The notes under the pieces are model-generated. The model made no database searches. It was given only the letters and a program-made list of their open reading frames with translations, and was not told the origin of the DNA. Positions 42,304 through 50,701 of a DNA stretch of 64,000 bases are shown one piece after another. Positions within the stretch are counted from its first letter, which is position 1. Each line of letters begins with the position of its first letter. This stretch comes from Candidatus Aminicenantota bacterium (lineage in GTDB: Bacteria > Acidobacteriota > Aminicenantia > S016-38), in the NCBI GenBank assembly GCA_027068075.1, contig JAMOUJ010000005.1, positions 460,162-524,161 on the forward strand, written 5' to 3'. The translations under genes were made by a program, and so were the position numbers.

Positions 42304-42327
42304 GGAAGGGGGGAGGTCCCCCCTTCC
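42304..42327 (-). terminator. Hairpin terminator after ppdK
   Basis: Arms GGAAGGGGGGA (42304-42314) and TCCCCCCTTCC (42317-42327) are perfectly complementary over 11 bp. In the minus direction the stem is followed by CCTTTT. It separates ppdK from the DUF507 promoter. Confidence 0.7.
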
Positions 42328-42334
42328 TGAATTT

Positions 42335-45097
42335 TTATTTTTCTTTCTTTTCGGAGAGGGCGGCCCTGGCCGCAGCCAGCCTTGCCACGGGAACCCTGTA
42401 TGGGGAAGCGCTTACATAGTCCAGGCCTATTTCGTGGCAGAAGTATATGGATTCGGGGTCCCCACCGTGCTCACCGCATATTCCCACCTTGAGTTTCGGA
42501 CGGGTTGCTCTTCCCTTTTCCACGGCGATTTTCATGAGGTATCCCACGCCGTCCCTGTCCAGGGTGCGGAAGGGATCCCTGGGCCAGATTCCCTTCTCCA
42601 GGTATATGTTGAGGAACTTTCCGGCGTCGTCCCGGCTCAGGGCGAAGGTCATCTGGGTGAGGTCGTTGGTACCGAAGGAGAAGAACTCCGCCACCGAGGC
42701 CACCTGGTCGGCGGTGAGAGCGGCCCTGGGGACCTCAATCATGGTGCCCACCTTGTAGGGGATGTCCACCTTGTATTCCTCCATGACCTCCCTGGCCACA
42801 CGGTCTATTACCTTCTTCTGGTCCTCAATTTCCTTCACATGGCCCACTAGGGGAACCATGACCTCGGGGTAAACCTTGGCCCCCTCCCTTAACAGGCGGG
42901 CTGCCGCCTCAAAGATGGCCCTGGCCTGCATCTCGGTGATTTCGTTGTAAGTAATTCCCAGGCGGCAACCCCGGTGTCCCAGCATGGGATTGAACTCGTG
43001 GAGTTCTTCCACCCGGGCCAGGAGTTTCTCCAGTTTTTCTATTTCCGCCTCTATTTCCTCCACTATTTTCCCCGCCTCCAGGCTGTGTTCTGCCTCAAAC
43101 TCCATGGCTTCCAGAATTCTCCTCTTTTTATGTATTTCCTCCACCAGTTCTTCCCTTTTGGGGAGAAACTCGTGAAGGGGCGGATCCAGAAGCCTTATGG
43201 TAACTTCCAGGCCCTCCATTTCCTTGAGGAGGCCGTAGAAGTCCTCCCTCTGCATGGGGAGGAGTTTGGAAAGGGCTTCCCTCCTTTCCCCTTCGCTTTC
43301 AGCCAAAATCATGTTTTGCATTATAGGAAGCCTTTCCGGGGCGAAGAACATGTGCTCGGTTCTGGCAAGCCCTATCCCTTCGGCCCCGAAGAGCCTGGCC
43401 AGACGGGCGTCCTGGGGGGTGTCCGCGTTGGTTCTGACTCCCAATTTTCTGTACCTGTCGGCCCAGGAGAGGAGTTTTTCAAAATAGGGATAAAGGACGG
43501 ATTTTTCCCTGGGAAGTTTGCCCATGACCACCTGAATTATTTCCGAAGGGGCGGTGGGGAGTTTCGCTATGAAAACTTCCCCGGTGGTTCCGTCTATGGA
43601 AATCCAGTCGCCTTCCTTTACCACTATCCCTTTTACTTCAAATTTCTTCCCCTCTTCGTCCACCTTGATGTCTCCGCAGCCAACCACCGCGGGTTTACCC
43701 ATCTGTCTTCCCACCACCGCGGCGTGGGAAGTCATGCCTCCGGTGGAGGTCAGGATTCCCTGGGCTGCCTTCATGCCCGCTATGTCCTCGGGGGAGGTTT
43801 CCGGCCTTACTAAGATGACCTTTTCTCCCCTTTTGGCCCATTCCACCGCATCCTCAGCGGTAAAGACCGCCCTTCCGCTGGCTGCCCCCGGTGAGGCGGG
43901 AAGTCCCTTGGCCACGGGCTGATGTTTCTTCCTCTCTTCCAGGTCAAACATGGGGTGGAGAACCTGCTCTAAGGCGGAGGGCTCCACCCGCAGGACCGCC
44001 TCCTCTTCGTTGATAAGCCCCTCTTCCACCATGTCCACGGCAATTCTCAGGGCCGCCATGCCGGTGCGCTTTCCGGTCCTGGTCTGCAGCATGTATAGTT
44101 TTCCCCTCTCCACGGTGAATTCAAAGTCCTGCATGTCCCTGTAGTGGCGCTCAAGTTTCTGGGCTATGTCCATGAGTTGGTCGTAAACCTCAGGGAGGAC
44201 ATTCTTGAGTTCGCTTATGGGCATGGGGGTCCTTATGCCGGCCACCACATCCTCTCCCTGGGCGTTGATGAGGAATTCTCCGAAGACCTCCTTTTCTCCG
44301 GTGGAGGGATTTCTGGTAAAGCCCACCCCCGTGCCCGAGTCTTCTCCGAAGTTTCCGAACACCATCATCTGAACATTAACGGCGGTACCCAGGTCGTCGG
44401 GGATGCCGTATATTTTCCTGTATTCAATGGCCCTCTTGTTGTTCCAGGAGCGGAAGACGGCCAGGATGGCCATTTTAAGTTGTTCCCGGGTGTCCTGGGG
44501 AAAATCGTGCCCCCACTCCCTTTTTACGATTTCCTTGTATCTGGAAATAAGTTCCTTCAGGCCCTCCACCGAAACCTCGGGATCCGTCTTTACCCCTTCC
44601 TTTTCCTTTATCTTCTGGAGTTCTTCCTCAAAGAGTTTCCTGGGAATCTGGAGGACCACATCGGAGAACATCTGAATAAACCGTCTATAAGAATCGTAGG
44701 CGAACCTGGGGTTGTTTGAGGCCTTGGCCAGACCCTCCACGGTTTCGTCGTTGAGGCCCAGGTTCAGGATGGTGTCCATCATGCCGGGCATGGATATGGG
44801 AGCGCCGGAGCGGACCGAAACGAGAAGGGGATTCTCCCGGTCGCCCAGTTTCTTCCCGGCCACCTTCTCCAGCCTTTCCAGGGCCTCCCAGATCTGACGC
44901 CAGACTTCCTCGGGCAGGGTCTGGTTGTTTTTGTAATAAAGGGTGCAGGCCTCTGTGGATATGGTAAATCCCGGGGGAACCGGAAGCCCGGCGTTGGTCA
45001 TCTCCGCCAGGTTCGCTCCCTTCCCTCCCAGAAGGTCCTTCATGTCCTTGTTGCCGTCGGCCTTTCCCTCTGCGAAAAAGTAAACATATTTTTTCAT
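42335..45097 (-). CDS. ppdK: Pyruvate, phosphate dikinase
   Basis: 920 residues. Interconverts pyruvate + ATP + Pi with phosphoenolpyruvate + AMP + PPi. Order: ATP-grasp nucleotide domain (start KYVYFFAEG, GGKGANLAEMTNAGLPVPPGFT), swivelling phosphohistidine domain with GGMTSHAAVVGRQMGKPAVVGC (about 455-476), and the PEP/pyruvate barrel (GIGLARTEHMFF; GTNDLTQMTFALSRDD near 785; GICGEHGGDPES near 850). Length is somewhat above the usual 870-890. With the PPi-hydrolysing enzyme at 22360-24000 it suggests PPi-linked central metabolism. An AAGGAGG site precedes the ATG; monocistronic, with its own promoter and terminator. Confidence 0.96.
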   Translation of the reverse strand: MKKYVYFFAEGKADGNKDMKDLLGGKGANLAEMTNAGLPVPPGFTISTEACTLYYKNNQTLPEEVWRQIWEALERLEKVAGKKLGDRENPLLVSVRSGAPISMPGMMDTILNLGLNDETVEGLAKASNNPRFAYDSYRRFIQMFSDVVLQIPRKLFEEELQKIKEKEGVKTDPEVSVEGLKELISRYKEIVKREWGHDFPQDTREQLKMAILAVFRSWNNKRAIEYRKIYGIPDDLGTAVNVQMMVFGNFGEDSGTGVGFTRNPSTGEKEVFGEFLINAQGEDVVAGIRTPMPISELKNVLPEVYDQLMDIAQKLERHYRDMQDFEFTVERGKLYMLQTRTGKRTGMAALRIAVDMVEEGLINEEEAVLRVEPSALEQVLHPMFDLEERKKHQPVAKGLPASPGAASGRAVFTAEDAVEWAKRGEKVILVRPETSPEDIAGMKAAQGILTSTGGMTSHAAVVGRQMGKPAVVGCGDIKVDEEGKKFEVKGIVVKEGDWISIDGTTGEVFIAKLPTAPSEIIQVVMGKLPREKSVLYPYFEKLLSWADRYRKLGVRTNADTPQDARLARLFGAEGIGLARTEHMFFAPERLPIMQNMILAESEGERREALSKLLPMQREDFYGLLKEMEGLEVTIRLLDPPLHEFLPKREELVEEIHKKRRILEAMEFEAEHSLEAGKIVEEIEAEIEKLEKLLARVEELHEFNPMLGHRGCRLGITYNEITEMQARAIFEAAARLLREGAKVYPEVMVPLVGHVKEIEDQKKVIDRVAREVMEEYKVDIPYKVGTMIEVPRAALTADQVASVAEFFSFGTNDLTQMTFALSRDDAGKFLNIYLEKGIWPRDPFRTLDRDGVGYLMKIAVEKGRATRPKLKVGICGEHGGDPESIYFCHEIGLDYVSASPYRVPVARLAAARAALSEKKEK

Positions 45098-45127
45098 GCC
45101 CGTCCTCCTTATAAAGCGTATTAGGAA

Positions 45128-45157
45128 ATTTTATCTCAATTCTCCCATCCTTTTCAA
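45128..45157 (-). promoter_or_regulatory. Probable promoter of ppdK
   Basis: TTGAAA (45152-45157), 18 nt, TAAAAT (45128-45133) on the minus strand. The leader of about 25 nt includes AAGGAGG. A TATAAG nearer the gene is a weaker alternative. Confidence 0.5.
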
Positions 45158-45182
45158 GGTCTTCTTTCCCCCGTTTTTTGAC

Positions 45183-45211
45183 TTGAAAAAAATCCCGGAC
45201 CTGTCTATAAT
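45183..45211 (+). promoter_or_regulatory. Promoter of the IclR regulator gene, predicted leaderless
   Basis: TTGAAA (45183-45188), 17 nt, TATAAT (45206-45211), then exactly 6 nt to the ATG at 45218. No Shine-Dalgarno. Confidence 0.8.
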
Positions 45212-45217
45212 GAATTT

Positions 45218-46009
45218 ATGGTTAATGAAAATGAAACGGAGTTTCAAAATTTGAAACTCAGTAGAAACAAGTCCATCCTCAAGGCCATTAAAATCCTGGA
45301 GACCCTGGCAGGGAAAACCGGGGGGCTTTCCCTCACGCAGATCGCCAGGCAGGCAGGTATCAACAAGGCCACCGCCCTCAGAATTTTAACCACCCTTCGG
45401 GAAAGCGGGTTCATTGAGAGGGAAGACGGGAGATATGTGCTGGGTACCCGTTTATTTCTCCTGGGAAACAAGGCCCCTATTAAGAAGAACATAATAGACA
45501 GGGTTCATCCTCATTTAAGGAGATTGGCCTTTGAATTTAAAGAGACGGCCAACCTGGCAGAACTTTGCTTTGGCACCGTCCATTACCTTGACAAGATAGA
45601 GACCCCCCGGAGTTTGAGGATAAGCACCTTCGTGGGGGCCCGGCTTCCCATTCACTGCACCGCCCTGGGGAAGGCCATAATTGCCTTTCTTCCCGGGGAT
45701 AAAAGAGACGCCATCCTCCGGGATTTCCTTTTTGAAAAGATGACCTCCAACACCATAACGCAGAAGGAGGAATTCTTAGAAGAACTGGCTAAGATCAGGG
45801 AGCGAGGTTATAGCGTAGACAACGAGGAATTTGAAGAGGGACTGAGGTGTGTGGCGGTTCCGCTTTTCCTGGAGGACCTGAACTTTTTCGGGGCCATAAG
45901 CATATCCGGGCCTTCCAGGAGGATTACCGTGGAAGCCATCCCCAGGATTGCAGAGGTCCTTAAAGGGGAAGTGGACGCCATAAAGGAGGAATTACTCTCT
46001 AAAAAATAA
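45218..46009 (+). CDS. IclR family transcriptional regulator
   Basis: 263 residues. An N-terminal winged helix-turn-helix (about 22-85: KAIKILETLAG, SLTQIARQAGINKATALRILTTL, GYxxREDGRYVLGTR-like) and the IclR effector domain (about 90-260: RVHPHLRRLAFEF, LPIHCTALGKAIIAFLP, GYSVDNEEFEEGLRCVAVPL). IclR proteins bind small organic acids and control catabolic operons. The cyclase and porin genes follow within 14-21 nt, so it probably controls these, and perhaps the homoserine/aldehyde dehydrogenase genes beyond the terminator. The message is predicted leaderless. Confidence 0.92.
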   Translation: MVNENETEFQNLKLSRNKSILKAIKILETLAGKTGGLSLTQIARQAGINKATALRILTTLRESGFIEREDGRYVLGTRLFLLGNKAPIKKNIIDRVHPHLRRLAFEFKETANLAELCFGTVHYLDKIETPRSLRISTFVGARLPIHCTALGKAIIAFLPGDKRDAILRDFLFEKMTSNTITQKEEFLEELAKIRERGYSVDNEEFEEGLRCVAVPLFLEDLNFFGAISISGPSRRITVEAIPRIAEVLKGEVDAIKEELLSKK

Positions 46010-46022
46010 AAGGAGGTGCACC

Positions 46023-46859
46023 ATGAGAAAGGCCCTTGGCCTTCTGACGGCACTATTTTTGGTTCTGGGGTTTGTGGTTCCCGTTCATTCAGGGACCGCA
46101 CCCCAGAAAATCACCCTTATGGAGGTTTACAAGGTTCTTAAGTCAAAGAAGTTCGTGGACCTCACCCACAGTTTTTTCCCTGGAATTCCCCATTGGCCAG
46201 GGTTTCCCAACGAGAAGAGAACCACCATCTATTACTACGATGAAGGGATAGGGACCATGGGGTATGGGTTTCTGGCCCACTACTACTGCCATGTGGGTCA
46301 ATGGGGAACCCATGTGGACCCGCCCAACCACTTCGCCAAGGGAAAGATGAGCCTTGACGAGATTCCGGTAACCCAGATGATCCTTCCCCTGGTGGTCATT
46401 GATGTTCACGAGAAGGTGGCGGAGAACCCCGATTATGTCCTCACCGTGGAGGACATAAAGGCCTGGGAAGCCAAGCACGGTCCCGTTCCCGAGGGGGCTT
46501 TTGTGGCCATGAGAACCGATTGGTCCAAGAGGTGGCCCGATCCTGCCAAGATGAAGAATGCCGACGAGAACGGCGTTGCACACTATCCTGGCTGGAGCAT
46601 GGAGGCCCTTAAATACCTTTACGAGGTTAGGAAGATAACCGCCTCCGGCCACGAGACCACGGATACCGATCCCGGCCTGAAAACTTCCAAGGACATCTAC
46701 GAATGCGAAAACTACATACTCTCCCACAACCACTGGCAAATAGAACTCTTAGCCAATCTGGACAAGGTTCCAGAATACGGAGCGCTGGTGGTGGTGACCT
46801 GGCCCAAGCCCAAGAAGGGTTCCGGATTCCCGGCCAGGGTCTTCGCCATTCTTCCCTGA
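46023..46859 (+). CDS. Exported cyclase family (kynurenine-formamidase-like) metal-dependent hydrolase
   Basis: 278 residues with a signal peptide (KALGLLTALFLVLGFVVPVHSG). The cyclase-family metal motif appears as GQWGTHVDPPNHF (about 92-104), preceded by DLTHSFFPGIPHWPG; a late SGHETTDTDPG and ENYILSHNHWQIELLAN complete the family pattern. Known members open formylkynurenine, isatin or similar cyclic amides and lactones; the export signal and neighbours (porin, IclR) suggest a periplasmic enzyme for an imported compound, which cannot be named. An AGGAGGTG site precedes the ATG. Confidence 0.85.
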   Translation: MRKALGLLTALFLVLGFVVPVHSGTAPQKITLMEVYKVLKSKKFVDLTHSFFPGIPHWPGFPNEKRTTIYYYDEGIGTMGYGFLAHYYCHVGQWGTHVDPPNHFAKGKMSLDEIPVTQMILPLVVIDVHEKVAENPDYVLTVEDIKAWEAKHGPVPEGAFVAMRTDWSKRWPDPAKMKNADENGVAHYPGWSMEALKYLYEVRKITASGHETTDTDPGLKTSKDIYECENYILSHNHWQIELLANLDKVPEYGALVVVTWPKPKKGSGFPARVFAILP

Positions 46860-46880
46860 TTGGAAAGATAGGAGGTAGAA

Positions 46881-48194
46881 ATGAAGAGGAAAATCTGGAT
46901 AATACTCCTGCTGATAGGACTGATTTCCCTCCCGCTTCTTTCCGCGGAACCCAAGGTTAAGTTAGGAGGGCTCATTTACACCTATGCCTTTTTCCACTCC
47001 AACACCGACTTTGACAAGGAGACCGAGGATGGAAACACTTACCTCTACATTCACGCCGATGTCCAAACCACGGTGGACTTCGGAGATGGAGTTACCTTCT
47101 ATGTAATGCTGGGGGCCTGGTCCCAGCACGGGGCTAATCCATACTGGGGGGTGGACCTTCAGGGAATTCCCGACCCAAGCCTGAGAATTCTCCAGGGCTA
47201 CATAGAGGTAAAGAACATAGGGGATACTCCCCTGAGTTTCACCCTGGGGAAGAAGAGGTTGCTTTACGGCGACGGCGCTGTGATGTTTGACGGAGGAGAA
47301 GATGGAGCCACCGGCGTGTGGTTGAACTACAACCAGGGCAAGGTTAACGCCGACCTGTTTTATGTAAGACTGGCCCAATCCCACGGGATCGCCTATGTGG
47401 GTGCTCCCTTTTACGGCGGCTATAATCCCGGTGCCTACGACGGTTATCCCGGGAACATAAACCTCATGGGAATATACTCCACCATCACCCTAAGCAAATC
47501 CTTGAACATTCAGCCTTACCTGGTTTTCAGACCCTGGAACATAGCGCCGGGTTACCATGCTAACCCCATGTGGATTGGTTTGAGGGCAGAGGGGTCCATG
47601 AACAAACTCTCCTTCGCCGCGGAATACACCCAGATGGGAGGAGAAGACGGTTACGGCACCGACTACAAGGGTTACGAATACCTCCTGAAGGCCGATTACG
47701 AAGTATCCAAGTCCCTTGCAGTGGGGGGAGCCTATGTTTGCTTCAGCGGAGACGACAACCCAGAAGATTCCAGCAACTACCTCTACGAATCCGCCACCAA
47801 CGGGCCCTACACCTTCGGATTTTACAAGGATTGGCCGGGCTTTGGCCCCGCCCACCTTATGACCACCGGATACGGATTCGGCGGACTTGATCCCGGAAAC
47901 ACCACCATGACCAATCTGAACATGTTCAACATCCACCTGGGGTTCTCCCTGGGGAACTTCGCCTTCAGGGTAGATTACTTCAAATACGGCAGAAACAAGG
48001 TGATGGAAGGTGGACACAAGGATATGGGAGGAGAACTGGCCTTCCTGGGGAAGTACACCTACAGAGAGAAAATAACCTTCGGGTTCACGGCAGGTGCCTG
48101 GAGCCCCGGGGATTACTTTAAAAAGGATCTGGGATTGGAAGGCAGGGCCGCCACCGCCTACGGCGGTTATTTCTGGACGGCCCTGGCCTTCTGA
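46881..48194 (+). CDS. Outer-membrane porin-like beta-barrel protein
   Basis: 437 residues: signal peptide (KRKIWIILLLIGLISLPLLSA) and a long series of amphipathic strands (GGLIYTYAFFHS, TVDFGDGVTFYVMLGAW, LNIQPYLVFRPWNI, LSFAAEYTQMGG, FAFRVDYFKYG) ending in the aromatic strand GGYFWTALAF. It fits a 16- to 18-stranded porin such as the alginate-export or OprD-like groups, without a clear match to one. Probably imports the substrate of the neighbouring cyclase. It is followed by a strong palindromic terminator. Confidence 0.78.
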   Translation: MKRKIWIILLLIGLISLPLLSAEPKVKLGGLIYTYAFFHSNTDFDKETEDGNTYLYIHADVQTTVDFGDGVTFYVMLGAWSQHGANPYWGVDLQGIPDPSLRILQGYIEVKNIGDTPLSFTLGKKRLLYGDGAVMFDGGEDGATGVWLNYNQGKVNADLFYVRLAQSHGIAYVGAPFYGGYNPGAYDGYPGNINLMGIYSTITLSKSLNIQPYLVFRPWNIAPGYHANPMWIGLRAEGSMNKLSFAAEYTQMGGEDGYGTDYKGYEYLLKADYEVSKSLAVGGAYVCFSGDDNPEDSSNYLYESATNGPYTFGFYKDWPGFGPAHLMTTGYGFGGLDPGNTTMTNLNMFNIHLGFSLGNFAFRVDYFKYGRNKVMEGGHKDMGGELAFLGKYTYREKITFGFTAGAWSPGDYFKKDLGLEGRAATAYGGYFWTALAF

Positions 48195-48198
48195 CGGC

Positions 48199-48226
48199 AA
48201 AGGAGGGGGGATATCCCCCCTCCTTT
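48199..48226 (+). terminator. Perfect palindromic terminator after the porin gene
   Basis: Arms AAAGGAGGGGGGAT and ATCCCCCCTCCTTT form a 28-nt perfect palindrome with no spacer, starting 4 nt after the porin stop. CCTATTTTAATA follows. The structure is symmetric, so it could act on both strands. Confidence 0.7.
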
Positions 48227-48274
48227 CCTATTTTAATACAGGTTGCGTTTTTCATACAAAGGAGGATTGATAAA

Positions 48275-49279
48275 ATGAGAATTCTGATGATAGGATTTGG
48301 CACGGTGGGACAGGGTTTTGTGGAATTGTTAAAGGATAAGCGCCTGGACCACCTGAAGATAGTCGGAGTTTACGACCTGAAGATGGGGGGAGCCGTGGAT
48401 CAGACGGGTATTCCTCCCGAAAAATTGCTGGAAGCCGCCCGGGCCCGGGACCTGTCTTCCTTGCCCGGGGGCTTTAAGGGGAATGTCTCGGTAAAGGAAC
48501 TTATAAAAGATACTCCGGCGGACCTCCTGGTGGAGGTTACTTATACCAACCTCAAGGATGGAGAGCCCGCTTACACCTACATAAAGGAAGCCCTCAAGAC
48601 CGGAAAACATGTGGTTACCACCAACAAGGGCCCCATAGCCCTTTATTATAAAGAACTGAGAGAATTGGCTTCCAGCGTTCACAAATACCTAAGGTTTGAA
48701 GGTACGGTTTTATCGGGAACGCCGGTGATAAACCTGGTTCAATATACCCTGAGGGGAAGTTATCTTCACAAGATAAGGGGCATCCTCAACGGCACCACCA
48801 ATTATATACTGAGCCTCATGGAAAAGGGTGTGGACTACGCTGCAGCCCTCAGGGAGGCCCAGGATAAGGGCTATGCCGAAGCCGATCCCACCGGGGATGT
48901 GGAGGGGTGGGACGCCATGGCCAAGGTCCTCATCCTGGCCAATGTCCTGATGGATGGGAACCTTTCCAAGGAGGATGTGGAAAGGGAGGGTATAACCTCC
49001 CTTGATGTGGAGAAGGTCCGGGAGGCCAGCGAAAAGGGCGAGAAGTGGAAACTGGTGGGGGAGGTGATAAGGGAAAACGGGAAGGTGAAGGCCCGGGTAA
49101 GGCCCACCAGGGTGAAGCCCGACGACAGGCTCTTCCATGTGGATGGGGTGGTGAACTCAGTGGTTTTCTACACGGACACCCTGGGAGAGGTCCAGATTAC
49201 CGGTCCCGGGGCAGGCCGGAGAGAGACAGGATATGCGGTCCTTTCCGATGTGCTTTCCATAGAAGGAGGTGAGAAATGA
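48275..49279 (+). CDS. Homoserine dehydrogenase family protein (no ACT domain)
   Basis: 334 residues. NAD(P)-binding Rossmann start MRILMIGFGTVGQGFVELL, VVTTNKGPIALYY (about 116-128), and the catalytic domain GILNGTTNYILSLMEKG (about 169-185) with GYAEADPTGDVEGWDAMAK (about 206-224), the homoserine dehydrogenase signature including the catalytic Asp and Lys. No C-terminal ACT domain, so threonine feedback is unlikely. It lies next to an aldehyde dehydrogenase rather than biosynthetic threonine genes; a catabolic direction (homoserine to aspartate semialdehyde) is possible. AAAGGAGG precedes the ATG; the stop overlaps the next gene. Confidence 0.85.
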   Translation: MRILMIGFGTVGQGFVELLKDKRLDHLKIVGVYDLKMGGAVDQTGIPPEKLLEAARARDLSSLPGGFKGNVSVKELIKDTPADLLVEVTYTNLKDGEPAYTYIKEALKTGKHVVTTNKGPIALYYKELRELASSVHKYLRFEGTVLSGTPVINLVQYTLRGSYLHKIRGILNGTTNYILSLMEKGVDYAAALREAQDKGYAEADPTGDVEGWDAMAKVLILANVLMDGNLSKEDVEREGITSLDVEKVREASEKGEKWKLVGEVIRENGKVKARVRPTRVKPDDRLFHVDGVVNSVVFYTDTLGEVQITGPGAGRRETGYAVLSDVLSIEGGEK

Positions 49280-50685
49280 AGATGATAATAGGCGGGGAAT
49301 TCGTGGACAAAGAGGAGCGGATTCCCGTCCTCAATCCCGAGGACGACAGCCTGATAGATTACATCCCTTCGGCGGGGCCGGAGGATGTGGAAAGGGCCTT
49401 CTCCCTGGCCCAGGAGGGAGCCAGGGACATGGAAAAACTCTCCTCCTACGAAAGATATCGGATTTTAAGGGATGTTTCTCTCCATGTGGAAGAGAACCTG
49501 GAAGAATACGCCGTTTTAATAGCGAAGGAAGGGATAAAAACCATAAACGAGGCCAGAAAGGAGGCCAAAAGGGCGGCCAACACCTTGATGTACGCCGCCG
49601 AGGAGGCCAAGCGGCTACAGGGGGAGATCCTGCATGTGGATGCGGATTTCCGGAGCGAAAAAAGGAGCGGGTTCTGGTTTAGGGAGCCCGTGGGGGTGGT
49701 TCTTGCTATAACGCCCTACAACGATCCCCTGAACATGGTGGCTCACAAACTATCCCCGGCTTTTGCCGCCGGCAACGCCGTCGTGTTAAAACCCACTTAC
49801 CTTACCCCGCTTTCCGCCCTGAAGTTGGCCCAGGCCTTTCTGGAGGCAGGGCTTCCGCCCAGGGCCCTTTCGGTGGTAACAGGAAAATCCAGCAGGATAG
49901 GAGATGCCCTGGTTTCTGATCCTCGTCCCAGGGTTATTACCTTCACCGGAGGGGTGGAGGCCGGTCTGGAGATCACCAGAAAGGCGGGTCTTAAAAAAAT
50001 GATGATGGAATTGGGCTCCTCTTCCGCCGTGATAGTGGACTTTGAGACCGATGTGGAAAGGGCTGCCCAGTTGACCGCCGAGGGAAGTTTTTACGCTGCC
50101 GGGCAGAACTGTATCGGAGTTCAGAGGGTTTACATCCACAGCAAGATATACAGCGAATTCGTGGAAAAAATGCTTCAGGCAACCTCCCGGGTCAAGGTGG
50201 GACCCAAACTGGATGAAACCACCACCATGGGACCCATGATAACCAGGGAAGAAGCCGACAGGGTGGAAGCCTGGATCAGGGAAGCGGAGTCTGCCGGAGG
50301 GAGAATCCTTACAGGCGGAGAGAGGAAGGGGAACTACATAATGCCTACCGTCATTGAGGAACCTCCAGCCCATACCAAGGTGGCCACCGAGGAAGTTTTC
50401 GGTCCCGTGGTGTGCCTTTACAAGTACCAGGATCTGGACGAAGCCATAGAGAAAGCCAATTCCTCCAAATATGGACTTCATGCGGCCATATTCACCGAGA
50501 ACCTCCACAAGGCCATGAAGGCTGTAAAAATGCTGAAATTCGGAGGGGTTATGGTTAACGACTCCACGGATTTCAGGGTGGACTACATGCCCTTCGGAGG
50601 CTACAAGTATTCCGGCCTGAACCGGGAAGGCTTGCGCTTTGCCATAGAGGTTATGACGGAGATAAAAACGGTTATAATAAAATAA
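49276..50685 (+). CDS. NAD(P)-dependent aldehyde dehydrogenase
   Basis: 469 residues. ALDH superfamily: cofactor-binding PVGVVLAITPYNDPLN (about 140-155), AFAAGNAVVLKPTYLTP, catalytic Glu in MMELGSSSAVIV (about 244) and catalytic Cys in AGQNCIGVQRVYI (about 278), then FGPVVCLYKYQDLDEA and the C-terminal YMPFGGYKYSGLNREGLRF. It is closest in style to the lactaldehyde / phosphonoacetaldehyde group. The 4-nt overlap with the homoserine dehydrogenase gene makes a semialdehyde substrate plausible: oxidising aspartate semialdehyde would give aspartate. The substrate is not proven. Confidence 0.88.
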   Translation: MKMIIGGEFVDKEERIPVLNPEDDSLIDYIPSAGPEDVERAFSLAQEGARDMEKLSSYERYRILRDVSLHVEENLEEYAVLIAKEGIKTINEARKEAKRAANTLMYAAEEAKRLQGEILHVDADFRSEKRSGFWFREPVGVVLAITPYNDPLNMVAHKLSPAFAAGNAVVLKPTYLTPLSALKLAQAFLEAGLPPRALSVVTGKSSRIGDALVSDPRPRVITFTGGVEAGLEITRKAGLKKMMMELGSSSAVIVDFETDVERAAQLTAEGSFYAAGQNCIGVQRVYIHSKIYSEFVEKMLQATSRVKVGPKLDETTTMGPMITREEADRVEAWIREAESAGGRILTGGERKGNYIMPTVIEEPPAHTKVATEEVFGPVVCLYKYQDLDEAIEKANSSKYGLHAAIFTENLHKAMKAVKMLKFGGVMVNDSTDFRVDYMPFGGYKYSGLNREGLRFAIEVMTEIKTVIIK

Positions 50686-50701
50686 AAAGTTGGAGTAAAA
50701 A

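Noticed and set aside
46023..46859. Naming the cyclase KynB
   Set aside because: The metal motif is shared by several ring-opening enzymes, and the protein carries an export signal, unlike cytoplasmic KynB.
48229..48274. A promoter for the homoserine dehydrogenase gene
   Set aside because: A TTGCGT and several AT-rich hexamers exist, but none gives an acceptable -35/-10 pair; the gene may depend on read-through past the terminator.
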